NCBI GenBank assembly: GCA_029570205.1
Contig: JAKQSI010000053.1
Span: 1 to 64,000 of the forward strand
Length of the DNA stretch: 64,000 bases
From: Candidatus Omnitrophota bacterium
Lineage (GTDB): Bacteria > Hinthialibacterota > Hinthialibacteria > Hinthialibacterales > JAKPRU01
Direction: 5' to 3'
The stretch's first letter is position 1. Each line of letters begins with the position of its first letter. Position numbers and translations under genes: made by a program. This document shows, in pieces, positions 1 through 8,537 of this stretch. The notes under the pieces were generated by a model. It did not search any database. It saw nothing but the letters and a program-made list of their open reading frames with translations, and was not told the DNA's origin.

Positions 1-509
1 TCCAGGCAGGGACGCCTGGCCTACTTAGCTGCCAGGCAGGGACGCCTGGCCTACTTAGCTGCCAGGCAGGGACGCCTGGCCTACTTAGCTGCCAGGCAGA
101 GACGCCTGGCCTACTTAGCTGCCAGGCAGGGACGCCTGGCCCACTTAGCTGCCAGGCAGGGACGCCTGGCCTACTTAGCTGCCAGGCAGAGACGCCTGGC
201 CTACCGGGTAGCTGCCAGGCAGGGACGCCTGGCCTACTTAGCTGCCAGGCAGGGACGCCTGGCCCACTTAGCTGCCAGGCAGGGACGCCTGGCCCACTTA
301 GCTGCCAGGCAGGGACGCCTGGCCTACTTAGCTGCCAGGCAGAGACGCCTGGCCTACCGGGTAGCTGCCAGGCAGGGACGCCTGGCCTACCGGGTAGCTG
401 CCAGGCAGGGACGCCTGGCCCACTTAGCTGCCAGGCAGGGACGCCTGGCCTACTTAGCTGCCAGGCAGGGACGCCTGGCCTACTTAGCTGCCAGGCAGGG
501 ACGCCTGAC
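1..509. repeat. Tandem array of 17 palindromic 30/33-bp units
   Basis: Seventeen head-to-tail units begin at 1, 31, 61, 91, 121, 151, 181, 214, 244, 274, 304, 334, 367, 400, 430, 460 and 490. Each holds a 20-nt palindrome, GCCAGGCAGGGACGCCTGGC, with 7-bp arms and a 6-nt loop (AGGGAC or AGAGAC). A linker follows: CTACTTAGCT, CCACTTAGCT, or a 13-nt form CTACCGGGTAGCT that is itself palindromic. The units at 181, 334 and 367 carry the 13-nt linker and are 33 bp long. The first and last units differ slightly, and the array may extend beyond the left edge. There are no unique spacers, so it is not a CRISPR array. Confidence 0.95.
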
Positions 510-547
510 CTACTGGTGGGACAGGCCTCTGTGCCTGTCGATGGGCG
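490..547. repeat. Composite double-hairpin element at the array end
   Basis: The last array unit (hairpin A, 490-509) is joined by CTACTGGTGG to a second palindrome of the same 7-6-7 design (hairpin B, 520-539, arms GACAGGC and GCCTGTC), followed by GATGGGCG. The same A-linker-B-GATGGGCG order recurs at 8008-8065. This suggests the ancestral dispersed element is the A+B pair and that the array grew by amplifying A. Confidence 0.8.
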
Positions 548-631
548 AATGTGAGCAATCTCAGGTTGTAGAGTGGGCTTAAGCCCGTCTGCGGGCTAGC
601 TCACCGGCGGTCAGGGACGAATGCCGCCAGG

Positions 632-1141
632 TCACCAATGCTCGAATCGCACGATCTCTTCTATCGGAAGACGGCTTTTGCCGCGCGGCCGGTCCGCCGC
701 ATATCCCAGCGTTACAAGTTGCACCACACGAATGGCGTCCGGGATTCCCAGTAATTCTTTCACCCCGTCCTCTTTGAACGCGCCGATCCAGCACGTTCCG
801 AGTCCTTCCTCGGTCGCCTGAAGCGTCAGATGGTCGATCGCGATCGCGACATCGATGGGGTAGCACAGCTGTCCGCAGCGCATCACATGGTTGTCGGTTT
901 CCGCGCAGGCCGCGATCACCACCGGCGCTTCCCCCACAAATTTCTGCCCCATCGCAATGGCGGCCAGCTTCTGCCGCTTGTCAAAATCCTGCACGACAAC
1001 AAACCGCCATTCCTGACGGTTGCTTGCCGATGGAGCCAGTCGTGCTGCCTCCAGAACACGCATCAGCTTGTCTTTCTCAACCGGACGATTCTGATAAGCG
1101 CGAACACTATACCGTTGTCGAATGGCTTCACTGACGTTCAT
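632..1141 (-). CDS. Nitroreductase family protein
   Basis: This 169-residue protein fits the FMN-dependent nitroreductase family, which reduces nitro groups, quinones or other acceptors with NAD(P)H in the cytoplasm. The N-terminal RYSVRAY motif and the following PSASNRQEWRF segment match the FMN phosphate-binding region, and GTCWIGAF near residue 125 is the usual late motif. The start at 1141 is chosen because a good ribosome site (GGGAGGAG) lies just upstream; a longer open frame to 1189 has none. It stands alone, divergent from the YbjQ-like gene. The substrate cannot be read from the sequence. Confidence 0.9.
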   Translation of the reverse strand: MNVSEAIRQRYSVRAYQNRPVEKDKLMRVLEAARLAPSASNRQEWRFVVVQDFDKRQKLAAIAMGQKFVGEAPVVIAACAETDNHVMRCGQLCYPIDVAIAIDHLTLQATEEGLGTCWIGAFKEDGVKELLGIPDAIRVVQLVTLGYAADRPRGKSRLPIEEIVRFEHW

Positions 1142-1264
1142 GATCTCCTCCCTGCTTGTGATCTTTCTTCTAGCCTCTGACCGGCTCAAACAGCCGTATG
1201 ATCCCTCATCTTCTCAAGAAAAACCTGCCACCTGGAAGCCCGCACCACCCCGTCGTTCGTATCG

Positions 1265-1300
1265 GTCTCATTTGTCCTATTGGTCCCATCCTCTTCTTCA
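1265..1300. repeat. Pyrimidine-rich intergenic repeat (TCCTATTGGTCCCAT type)
   Basis: The stretch contains TCCTATTGGTCCCAT inside a run of C and T. Similar heptamer-based strings (TCCCATT, TCCTATT) occur between genes at 7905-7940 and 60755-60790. It looks like a short dispersed intergenic repeat; its function is unknown. Confidence 0.5.
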
Positions 1301-1375
1301 ATCCCCAATCCCCCGTTCCCTTCTTTATTTCCAGTCGCAATTCATAATTCGTAATTGACGGAGGATAACCATACC

Positions 1376-1702
1376 ATGCTGATTCTGACCACACCCAACA
1401 TTGAAGGAAAACGGATTGTCCAGTATCTCGGATTAGTCTCCGGCGAGGCCATTCTCGGCGCGAACGTCTTTCGCGATTTCTTTGCGGGAATCCGGGACAT
1501 TGTCGGCGGACGGTCCGCGGCTTACGAAAAAGAACTGCGAAAAGCGAAAGAGGTTGCTCTTGAGGACATGACCGACCAGGCCCGGGCGCTTGGAGCCAAT
1601 GCCGTCGTCGCCGTCGATCTGGACTATGAAACCATCGGCATCGGCAGCGGCAACATGCTGATGGTGAGTGCGTGCGGCACCGCTGTCATTTACCAGGACT
1701 GA
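1376..1702 (+). CDS. YbjQ/UPF0145 family protein
   Basis: This 108-residue protein matches the YbjQ (UPF0145, DUF74) family, small cytoplasmic proteins of unsettled function sometimes described as heavy-metal-binding-like, which form pentamers in solved examples. Diagnostic parts are the N-terminal beta strand ending in a Thr-Thr-Pro, [10 protein letters not shown], the long helix with [14 protein letters not shown], and the closing [13 protein letters not shown] plus a conserved VSACGTAV. The start at 1376 follows GGAGGATAACC. It lies 27 bp before the DUF89 gene and probably shares its transcript. Confidence 0.88.
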   Translation: MLILTTPNIEGKRIVQYLGLVSGEAILGANVFRDFFAGIRDIVGGRSAAYEKELRKAKEVALEDMTDQARALGANAVVAVDLDYETIGIGSGNMLMVSACGTAVIYQD

Positions 1703-1729
1703 TCCCTGCTTCATCATGGGGATTTCACA

Positions 1730-2635
1730 ATGAGATATCGCAAGGAATGTGAGGAATGTTCGCGTCGCCAGGCCGAACGGGTGTTCCGCCTGGCCGTGCG
1801 GGACCCGCAAGTGCGCAACCGGCTTCCGCAGGATATCGAGGCTCTTCAAAAAGAGGTCGGACAGAAAGCGGTGGAAATCGTCAAGGCTTCGGATCCCCGC
1901 CGCAGCCCGGCGGAGGTTTCTTTCCGGGCCATTCTGGAGGCGCATCGGGTAACCGGCTGTGATGATCCGTTTCGTAAAGAAAAAGCGGAATCCAACGAAT
2001 TGGCTTTGAAATTGTATCCCAAACTCAGCGAACTGGCGCAGCAGGCCGATGATCCCATCCTGACAGCCTGTTTACTCGCCGCGTCGGGCAATATCATCGA
2101 CTTGGGCATCCAGGAGTCATTCGACCTGGAGGCCGCCATCTGTCATGCATTGGAGCAGGGTTTTCGACTCAGCCACTATGATCGACTCAAACGGGAACTG
2201 GAGAAAACGGATCGGCGCGGCGGGCTGCTCCTCTACATTCTCGACAATGCGGGAGAGATTGTATTCGACCGGATATTGATTGAGCAGATCCGAACTTATT
2301 TCCCGTCGATTCAAATTGTCGCTTCGGTGAACAGCGGCCCGGTACTCAATGATGCACTCATGGAGGATGCAGAGGCTGTCGGTCTGCGCGATCTCGTCGA
2401 GGTAATCGAGAATGGGCATCCGGACTTGGGGACCGTGCTGGAGCGCTGCAGCCCGCAATTTCGTGACATGTATTTCAGCGCGGATGTAATCATTGCCAAG
2501 GGCCAGGCCAACTACGAAACCCTGGACGAACAGCCCGAAAATATTTTCTTTATTCTCCAGGCAAAATGTAAACTCGTCGCCGAATCCCTGGGCGTCAGCC
2601 TCTATGATCCGGTGTTGGTAAAGAAATCTGATTGA
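1730..2635 (+). CDS. DUF89/ARMT1-like metal-dependent phosphatase
   Basis: A 301-residue protein of the DUF89 family (damage-control phosphatases, archaeal AF1104-like branch), which hydrolyse damaged or surplus phosphometabolites using a divalent metal. The N-terminal CEECSRRQ resembles the Cys-X-X-Cys head of this branch. The metal-site motif appears as DNAGEIVFD near residue 170, followed by a Rossmann-like strand (IQIVASVNSGPV) and the late motif SADVIIAKGQANYETL near residue 247. The length is usual for the family. It follows the YbjQ gene closely. The exact substrate is not readable. Confidence 0.85.
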   Translation: MRYRKECEECSRRQAERVFRLAVRDPQVRNRLPQDIEALQKEVGQKAVEIVKASDPRRSPAEVSFRAILEAHRVTGCDDPFRKEKAESNELALKLYPKLSELAQQADDPILTACLLAASGNIIDLGIQESFDLEAAICHALEQGFRLSHYDRLKRELEKTDRRGGLLLYILDNAGEIVFDRILIEQIRTYFPSIQIVASVNSGPVLNDALMEDAEAVGLRDLVEVIENGHPDLGTVLERCSPQFRDMYFSADVIIAKGQANYETLDEQPENIFFILQAKCKLVAESLGVSLYDPVLVKKSD

Positions 2636-2661
2636 TTCTCTTACCCTGTAAGATCCGGTAG

Positions 2662-2681
2662 GACAGGCCCCCGTGTCTGTC
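2662..2681. repeat. Solitary hairpin-B copy
   Basis: GACAGGC and GTCTGTC arms flank a 6-nt loop (CCCCGT), with one G-T pair if transcribed, and GGTAG precedes it. This is a diverged copy of the second hairpin of the element at 490-547, located between the DUF89 gene and carB. Confidence 0.6.
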
Positions 2682-2840
2682 AATCATCGGAAGCCTGCGC
2701 CTCCCTGCCCTCCGTCCTATCCCCTTCTTTCCTCCCCGGTAATCTTGTCCGATCTCCCGCCAACCCGCTATATTCACCGTCTGTGACAAATCTGTCGGGG
2801 TGTTTGTGCCGCACTCTCAGAGAATGATTGGAGGATCTCC

Positions 2841-5800
2841 ATGCCGCCACGGCAAGATATCAAAAAAATTATGATTATCGGGTCCGGGCCGATTGTGATC
2901 GGCCAAGCCTGCGAGTTCGATTATTCGGGAACCCAGGCCTGCAAAGCTCTGCGCAAACTGGGCTACGAGATTGTCCTGGTGAACTCTAATCCGGCTACGA
3001 TCATGACCGATCCCGGTATGGCCGATGCCACCTATATTGAGCCGCTGACCCCGCAGGTCATGGAAGAAATCATCGCCCAAGCCCGCCCGGATGCCCTCTT
3101 GCCCAACCTCGGCGGCCAGTCTGGTCTCAACCTGTCCTCCGAACTTGCCCGCATGGGGATTCTCGAGAAATACGGTGTCGAGTTGATCGGGGTCGCGGTG
3201 GATGCCATCGAACGCGGCGAGGACCGACTGGCATTCAAACGGACCATGAACGAACTCGGCATCGACATGCCCAAAAGCGAAATCGCCCACACCGTCGAGG
3301 AAGCGGAACGCATTGCCAAAGACCTGGGATATCCCGTGGTGATCCGTCCTGCCTATACGCTTGGCGGGACCGGCGGCGGCATAGCCTATAATCCCGAAGA
3401 CCTCCGCCGAATCGCCGCCCGCGGAGTTTCCGCCAGCCTGGTGGGCCAAATCCTTGTCGAGGAATCTGTCCTCGGATGGGAAGAACTTGAACTTGAGGTT
3501 GTCCGCGACGCCAAAAACCGGATGATTACGGTCTGTTTCATCGAAAACGTCGATGCCATGGGCATTCACACCGGCGACTCGTTCTGCACTGCCCCCATGC
3601 TCACCATCGCCCCGGAACTTCAGCAACGTTTGCAAAAATACTCCTTCGATATCGTCGAGGCCATCCAGGTTATCGGCGGAACTAACATTCAATTCGCTCA
3701 CGATCCGAAAACCGACCGCGTCGTCGTCATCGAGATCAATCCACGGACTTCCCGCTCTTCCGCTCTGGCATCGAAAGCAACCGGATTCCCCATCGCCTTT
3801 GTTTCCGCCATGCTCGCCGTTGGGGTGACACTGGACGAGATCCCTTACTGGCGCGATGGGACACTGGACAAATACACCCCATCCGGCGATTACGTTGTGG
3901 TCAAATTCGCTCGGTGGGATTTCGAAAAATTCAAAGATGTTCAGGATATCCTTGGAACCCAGATGCGCGCCGTCGGGGAGGTCATGAGCATCGGAAAGAA
4001 CTACAAAGAGGCTCTTCAGAAATCCATTCGCTCGCTCGAAAAAGGCTGCTATGGACTCGGATTCCACAAGAACCTCAATCAACTAACTCTTAAAGAACTG
4101 TACAAACTTCTCGCCGAACCGACCAGCATTCGTCAATTTGTCATGTACGAGGCATTACGGAAAGGCGCAGAGATACAGGACCTTTACGAGAAAACCCACA
4201 TCAAGCCCTGGTTCATCCGACAAATGAAAGAACTGGTGGAACTGGAAGAGGAGATCCTGAAATACAAAGGCAACACCCTGCCGGATGACCTGTTCCTGCG
4301 CGCCAAAACAGATGGTTTCGCGGATCGCTACTTATCCCAGCTGCTCTCAATCCCGGAGAAAGACTTGCGCGAGCGACGGAGGTCGCTGGGATTAGTCAAG
4401 GCGTATGATGCCGTCCCCGTGAGCGGCGTGGAAAATGCCGCTTATTATTATTCCACCTGCAACGCGCCTGACCGCGTACCGATCAGCCATCGACGGAACA
4501 TTATGATTCTCGGCGGCGGACCGAATCGAATCGGGCAGGGAATCGAATTCGACTACTGCTGTGTTCATGCCGCCTTTTCGCTCCGGGATGAAGGATTCGA
4601 AACGATTATGGTCAACTGTAATCCGGAGACCGTCTCTACGGATTATGATACTTCCGACAAACTCTATTTCGAACCGCTGACCATAGAGGACGTTTTAGGG
4701 ATCTATGAAAAGGAACAGCCGCAGGGTGTCATCGTTCAATTCGGCGGCCAGACACCTCTTAATATCGCTAATGAACTGGCGCAGGCCGGTGTAAAGATTC
4801 TCGGAACCGCCCCGGAGATGATTGACTTGGCGGAGGACCGCGACCGGTTCCACCGGAAAATGCAGGGGCTGGGCATCCCGCAACCGGAATCGGGAATGGC
4901 CAAAACGTTCGACGAGGCAATCGAAATCGCCGAGCGCATCGGCTACCCGCTCATGGTCCGACCGTCTTATGTACTCGGCGGACGCGCCATGGAGATCATT
5001 CACGACCAGGAAATGCTGAGGCATTACCTCGCCGTCGCGGTGGAAGTAACTCCCGACCGCCCCATTCTGATCGACAAGTTCCTGGAGAACGCCATTGAAG
5101 CCGAGGCGGATGCGATTGCAGACGGTAATGATGCCTTTGTCCCGGCGGTCATGGAACATATCGAATTAGCCGGTATCCATTCCGGCGATTCCGCCTGTGT
5201 CATCCCGCCGATCAGTATCCCGGTCAAACACCTGGAAACCATTAACGAATACACACGAATCATTGCCACGGAATTGAATGTTGTCGGTTTGATGAATATC
5301 CAGTATGCCATCAGGAACGACACCGTTTATGTACTTGAAGCGAATCCGCGAGCATCACGCACCGTGCCGCTCGTCTCCAAGGTGTGCGGTATTTCCATGG
5401 CCCGAATCGCTACACAGGTCATGCTCGGCAAAAAACTGTCCGATCTGAACCTGAAACACCGCCACATCCCCCACTACGGTGTCAAAGAAGCCGTGTTCCC
5501 CTTTTATATGTTCCCCGAAGTGGACCCCGTACTCGGCCCGGAAATGCGTTCCACGGGCGAGGTGCTGGGATTAGCCGATTCGTTCGGTCTGGCCTTCTTC
5601 AAGGCGGAGGAAGCCGCCAAGCCCGCGCTTCCGACCGAAGGGACCGTTTTGATTACAGTCAACGATGCCGATAAGCCCGCCTCACTCGATGTCGCGAGAC
5701 GATTTAAAGAACTCGGATTTCGTGTGGTGGCCACAGAGGGTACTCACAGGTTCCTGGCCGCCAATGGAATCGAAACCGAGGTAATCAACAAAATCTACGA

Positions 5801-6041
5801 ACCACGACCGAATCTGGTCGATGCCATCACGGACGGCAAAATCCAACTGGTCATCAATACCCCCATCGGAAAATTGGGGAAATATGATGACTCGTATATT
5901 CGAAAGGCGGCAATCAAATACAAAGTCCCCTATATCACGACCATGGCGGCAGCGGCCATCGCCGCAAAAGGAATTGAAGCCTGCCGGAAAGGTCGCGGTG
6001 GCGTCAAATCCCTTCAGGCCTACCACGCCGGAATGGAGTAG
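2841..6041 (+). CDS. carB: Carbamoyl-phosphate synthase large subunit
   Basis: At 1066 residues this matches the normal CarB length of about 1070. CarB makes carbamoyl phosphate from ammonia (delivered by CarA), bicarbonate and two ATP, for pyrimidine and arginine synthesis. The two homologous halves are visible: the first opens with IIGSGPIVIGQACEFDYSG and carries the ATP-grasp glycine loop GGTGGGIA near residue 175; the second opens with ILGGGPNRIGQGIEFDYCC near residue 555 and has LGGRAMEI. The C-terminal 130 residues (TVLITVNDADKP onward) are the MGS-like allosteric domain. The ribosome site is TTGGAGGATCTCC. No carA is in the window, so the small subunit must lie elsewhere. Confidence 0.97.
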   Translation: MPPRQDIKKIMIIGSGPIVIGQACEFDYSGTQACKALRKLGYEIVLVNSNPATIMTDPGMADATYIEPLTPQVMEEIIAQARPDALLPNLGGQSGLNLSSELARMGILEKYGVELIGVAVDAIERGEDRLAFKRTMNELGIDMPKSEIAHTVEEAERIAKDLGYPVVIRPAYTLGGTGGGIAYNPEDLRRIAARGVSASLVGQILVEESVLGWEELELEVVRDAKNRMITVCFIENVDAMGIHTGDSFCTAPMLTIAPELQQRLQKYSFDIVEAIQVIGGTNIQFAHDPKTDRVVVIEINPRTSRSSALASKATGFPIAFVSAMLAVGVTLDEIPYWRDGTLDKYTPSGDYVVVKFARWDFEKFKDVQDILGTQMRAVGEVMSIGKNYKEALQKSIRSLEKGCYGLGFHKNLNQLTLKELYKLLAEPTSIRQFVMYEALRKGAEIQDLYEKTHIKPWFIRQMKELVELEEEILKYKGNTLPDDLFLRAKTDGFADRYLSQLLSIPEKDLRERRRSLGLVKAYDAVPVSGVENAAYYYSTCNAPDRVPISHRRNIMILGGGPNRIGQGIEFDYCCVHAAFSLRDEGFETIMVNCNPETVSTDYDTSDKLYFEPLTIEDVLGIYEKEQPQGVIVQFGGQTPLNIANELAQAGVKILGTAPEMIDLAEDRDRFHRKMQGLGIPQPESGMAKTFDEAIEIAERIGYPLMVRPSYVLGGRAMEIIHDQEMLRHYLAVAVEVTPDRPILIDKFLENAIEAEADAIADGNDAFVPAVMEHIELAGIHSGDSACVIPPISIPVKHLETINEYTRIIATELNVVGLMNIQYAIRNDTVYVLEANPRASRTVPLVSKVCGISMARIATQVMLGKKLSDLNLKHRHIPHYGVKEAVFPFYMFPEVDPVLGPEMRSTGEVLGLADSFGLAFFKAEEAAKPALPTEGTVLITVNDADKPASLDVARRFKELGFRVVATEGTHRFLAANGIETEVINKIYEPRPNLVDAITDGKIQLVINTPIGKLGKYDDSYIRKAAIKYKVPYITTMAAAAIAAKGIEACRKGRGGVKSLQAYHAGME

Positions 6042-6278
6042 GTGGGGCGGTTCAAAATCGGATTCGGCTTCCTTTGCCCCCGGGAGGGGCCTGCTGCGAG
6101 GGTCTTTTTCGGTAGCAGAGGTCTCTGCCTGTGGCTGGTGACACTGGTTCCTGTGACGGTTCGCCCGAATTACGCCTTGGTTTATTCCCAAGAATAGGAT
6201 ATCCTCGGATCATGTTGAATAATGAATCGGCCTCGGGGGCTGAATCGAGGTAATCCCACAAATCGAAGGGAGCAATAT
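6042..6278. other. Intergenic region after carB
   Basis: There are 237 bp without a convincing gene. A short GCCCC/GGGGC hairpin at 6076-6090 lies upstream of a T-run at 6104-6108, but the T-run does not follow directly, so it is only a weak terminator candidate. A GAAGGGAG ribosome site for the pseudopilin gene sits at the right edge. Confidence 0.5.
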
Positions 6279-6854
6279 ATGCGACGTCGTGCCTTCACAT
6301 TGATTGAACTCCTCATTGTTGTTGCCATCATCGGAATTCTTGCGGCGATTGCCGTACCCAATTTCATGAATGCCCGAGTCCGCGCGAAAGTCGCGCGGGT
6401 TCAATCCGATCTGAAAGCAATTTCCACAGCCCTGGAACAGTACTATATGGATTGGAACAGTTACGTGGAGGACCATGACAACGATGCCGGCCCGTTTGGG
6501 TTCAAACGATTGACCACTCCGGTTGCGTATATGTCCGGATGGCCACGTGACCCGTTCCCCAGCAATCACCAGGAAAACCAGGTCGAGAATATGACTTACG
6601 AATTCGGGTCCGGCGATGCAAATGTCACGAACAGCACAAAACAATGGCCCTCTAATGCGTATGTGATTATTTGTTCCGGGCCGAATCTGGGCGAGGAAGT
6701 CAGTGGAAACGATTCATTTCCCTGGGGCCCTGTCTACATTCTGGAATTCGATATCAGCAATGGCGTGACCAGCAACGGTGACATCATCCGCATGGGCGGC
6801 GAATGGCACCGAGGTTTCATCTTCATGAACGGTGTCCCAGTTGCCGGCCACTAA
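6279..6854 (+). CDS. Type IV pilin-like / type II secretion pseudopilin
   Basis: A 191-residue protein with a classic class III signal: short basic leader MRRRA, then FTLIELLIVVAIIGILAAIA with the conserved Glu at mature position 5, and a long N-terminal helix. A prepilin peptidase would cut before Phe; the residue before it is Ala rather than the common Gly. The segment after the helix (KAISTALEQYYMDWNSY) is typical of GspG-like pseudopilins in candidate phyla. The start was taken at 6279 because GAAGGGAG lies upstream and the upstream extension would spoil the leader. No assembly ATPase or peptidase lies nearby, so it is an orphan pilin. The adjacent exported protein (6910) may be co-transcribed. 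Confidence 0.88.
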   Translation: MRRRAFTLIELLIVVAIIGILAAIAVPNFMNARVRAKVARVQSDLKAISTALEQYYMDWNSYVEDHDNDAGPFGFKRLTTPVAYMSGWPRDPFPSNHQENQVENMTYEFGSGDANVTNSTKQWPSNAYVIICSGPNLGEEVSGNDSFPWGPVYILEFDISNGVTSNGDIIRMGGEWHRGFIFMNGVPVAGH

Positions 6855-6909
6855 TCCACCGGATCTCCACAGTTGACAAGCGGGGAAGGCATGGGGCAGG
6901 AAAGGCACA

Positions 6910-7887
6910 ATGAAACAATTCTTGTGGCTCGCCGTTTTTCCCCTGTTTCTTTCCAACCATGTGATGGCTTGCCAGTACGTTACTGTCCGCGACGCCTGTT
7001 TCAATGAGAAACGGGATATGCACCGTCTCTGTGTGATTGCCCGGAAAGATGACCCCGAAGGCCGGCGAATCTACACCGAATTGCGGCGTTGGCTGGACGA
7101 TGAGGGCAGGGGCTTCAATGCGGAGTTGTTCTACGAGTCCCCGGATGATCCGGATGTCCAATGGCAGAATTACGGCATTCCCTCTGCGCCTCCTTCCACG
7201 CCGGTGACCGTTTTCTCCGGGTACCACAAACTCGGTAACCGAAAGTTTTATATCTGCCACTGGGAGCCGGGTCCCGCACCGGATGACTTGGCTGAACTCC
7301 TGACCTCTCCACTCCGCGAGAAAATCCGCACCGAATTGTTAAGCAAAATGGCGTTATTCCTGTACGTTCCCGGGACCGAAAATAAACAGGCCCGGCAGAT
7401 CATTGACGATGTGGCTCGCCGCTGGTCGGAAAAGGAAAAACAGGGAGTCTCTGTGCTGCAAATGGATCGCTCGGACCCGGCAGAGCGCGTTCTGCTCTCA
7501 TTTATGGCAATCGAAGATTCCGGACCGGAATGGACGGCCGTGATTTTCGGGCGCGGCAAAATGATGCCGCCCATCGTCGGGGATGATATCACAGAGGCAG
7601 AATTGGATCGGCAATTGGAGACTCTGGTGGGAGAATGCACCTGCCTTCGATCGGCCTCCAGTTTCGGTGTCGATCTCCCCATGATCTGGGATGCCACCGA
7701 GGATGCGCGAATTGTCCCGCTGCGGTCGCCGGAGGATGCCCTTCCAGCAGGAGTGGGAGCGCCGGCCGATCCCCTGTCTTCGAGCGCAGCGCCGGCAAGC
7801 GTCTTGTATACTCTTGTGGCCTTGTTCTCGGTCGTACTTCTAACTTCTGTCGCCATCCTCCTCATCCGAATCCGCTCCATCCGATAG
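6910..7887 (+). CDS. Exported protein of unknown function with C-terminal membrane anchor
   Basis: I do not recognise this 325-residue protein. The N-terminus is a signal peptide ending in VMAC, which is close to a lipobox, so Cys21 may be lipidated. The middle is hydrophilic with two alpha/beta-looking halves: one near residues 40-130, and one near 145-240 that includes a MALFLYVPG strand and resembles a thioredoxin-like layout only vaguely. A CTC pair sits near residue 245. A Pro/Ser/Ala-rich linker leads to one membrane helix at about 300-318 and a basic tail (RIRSIR). This implies a periplasmic domain held at the membrane. It follows the pseudopilin gene by 55 bp. Confidence 0.7.
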   Translation: MKQFLWLAVFPLFLSNHVMACQYVTVRDACFNEKRDMHRLCVIARKDDPEGRRIYTELRRWLDDEGRGFNAELFYESPDDPDVQWQNYGIPSAPPSTPVTVFSGYHKLGNRKFYICHWEPGPAPDDLAELLTSPLREKIRTELLSKMALFLYVPGTENKQARQIIDDVARRWSEKEKQGVSVLQMDRSDPAERVLLSFMAIEDSGPEWTAVIFGRGKMMPPIVGDDITEAELDRQLETLVGECTCLRSASSFGVDLPMIWDATEDARIVPLRSPEDALPAGVGAPADPLSSSAAPASVLYTLVALFSVVLLTSVAILLIRIRSIR

Positions 7888-7904
7888 TCATCCTCCCAAG
7901 ATTC

Positions 7905-7940
7905 TCCATCGGTCCCATTGGTCCTATTCATCCCATTCCT
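7905..7940. repeat. Pyrimidine-rich intergenic repeat
   Basis: The sequence TCCCATTGGTCCTATTC runs on into ATCCCATTCC. It shares its heptamers with strings at 1265-1300 and 60755-60790. It lies directly after the exported-protein gene and may be part of a dispersed repeat family. Confidence 0.5.
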
Positions 7941-8007
7941 TTCTTAGGAGCCTCCCTCTGGCGGGGTCGGTAATTGGAAAAAGAAAGCATGATTCCCGTC
8001 CTTTTTT

Positions 8008-8065
8008 GCCGGGCAGAGACGCTTGGCCTACTGGTGGGACAGGCGTCCCTGCCTGTCGATGGGCG
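8008..8065. repeat. Dispersed double-hairpin element (copy of 490-547)
   Basis: Hairpin A (8008-8027, arms GCCGGGC/GCTTGGC with two G-T pairs) is followed by CTACTGGTGG. Hairpin B (8038-8057, arms GACAGGC/GCCTGTC, loop GTCCCT) comes next, then GATGGGCG. The order and linker are identical to the end of the array at 490-547. The A arms change relative to the array but stay paired. Confidence 0.8.
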
Positions 8066-8071
8066 TTCCGA

Positions 8072-8371
8072 TCAATCCTTTTCCGCACTCATTACAATTC
8101 GACCGTTCACTTCCACATGGTCAATAATCCCCATAATCAGCTCACGAATGGGGGCAATTTCAATCTGAAACACCTGTTGAGCCGCCCCCGGAGCCGAACC
8201 GACCAGCACTGTATCGCCTTCCCCGGCTCCGACCGCATCCACTGCCAGTACCGAGGGGCCATCTGGATTTCCTTCCAGGTCCAGCGGTTGAATCAGGAGC
8301 AGCTTTCTTGCGTGGTAAGCCTCATGTTTCAGGGTGGAGACCGCGCTTCCGAGCACTTTTGCTATTCGCAT
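8072..8371 (-). CDS. EutN/CcmL family microcompartment vertex protein
   Basis: A 99-residue protein of the EutN/CcmL (BMC-P) family, pentamers that close the vertices of bacterial microcompartment shells. The opening MRIAKVLGSAVSTLKHE, the middle LLLIQPLD and the AVDAVGAGEGDTVLVGSA core are diagnostic, and the length is normal for the family. A weak AGG lies upstream of the start. No BMC hexamer shell protein or encapsulated enzyme is found within the window, so here it is an orphan gene between a repeat element and a STAS gene. It may serve a distant BMC locus. Confidence 0.9.
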   Translation of the reverse strand: MRIAKVLGSAVSTLKHEAYHARKLLLIQPLDLEGNPDGPSVLAVDAVGAGEGDTVLVGSAPGAAQQVFQIEIAPIRELIMGIIDHVEVNGRIVMSAEKD

Positions 8372-8537
8372 CGTTGAAACCTATTAAGAAAATTGTTCGT
8401 TATGATAGCGTATCGACACACAATCCCGGAGAGAAAGCCGTCATTTTTCCTTGCTTCCCTCTTGCTCGATGGGACCGTTGCGAGTACTGTATCATCGCAT
8501 AAGATCCGGTTGGAAAACAATACAACGGAGTTGAGCA

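Noticed and set aside
1-509. CRISPR array
   Set aside because: The 30-bp periodicity is suggestive, but there are no unique spacers; unit and linker are both repeated, and no cas genes are near.
2817-4082. Long open frame on the minus strand inside carB
   Set aside because: It is the antisense shadow of a certain carB gene and has no family resemblance or ribosome site.
6076-6108. Rho-independent terminator after carB
   Set aside because: A short hairpin and a T-run exist, but 13 bases separate them.
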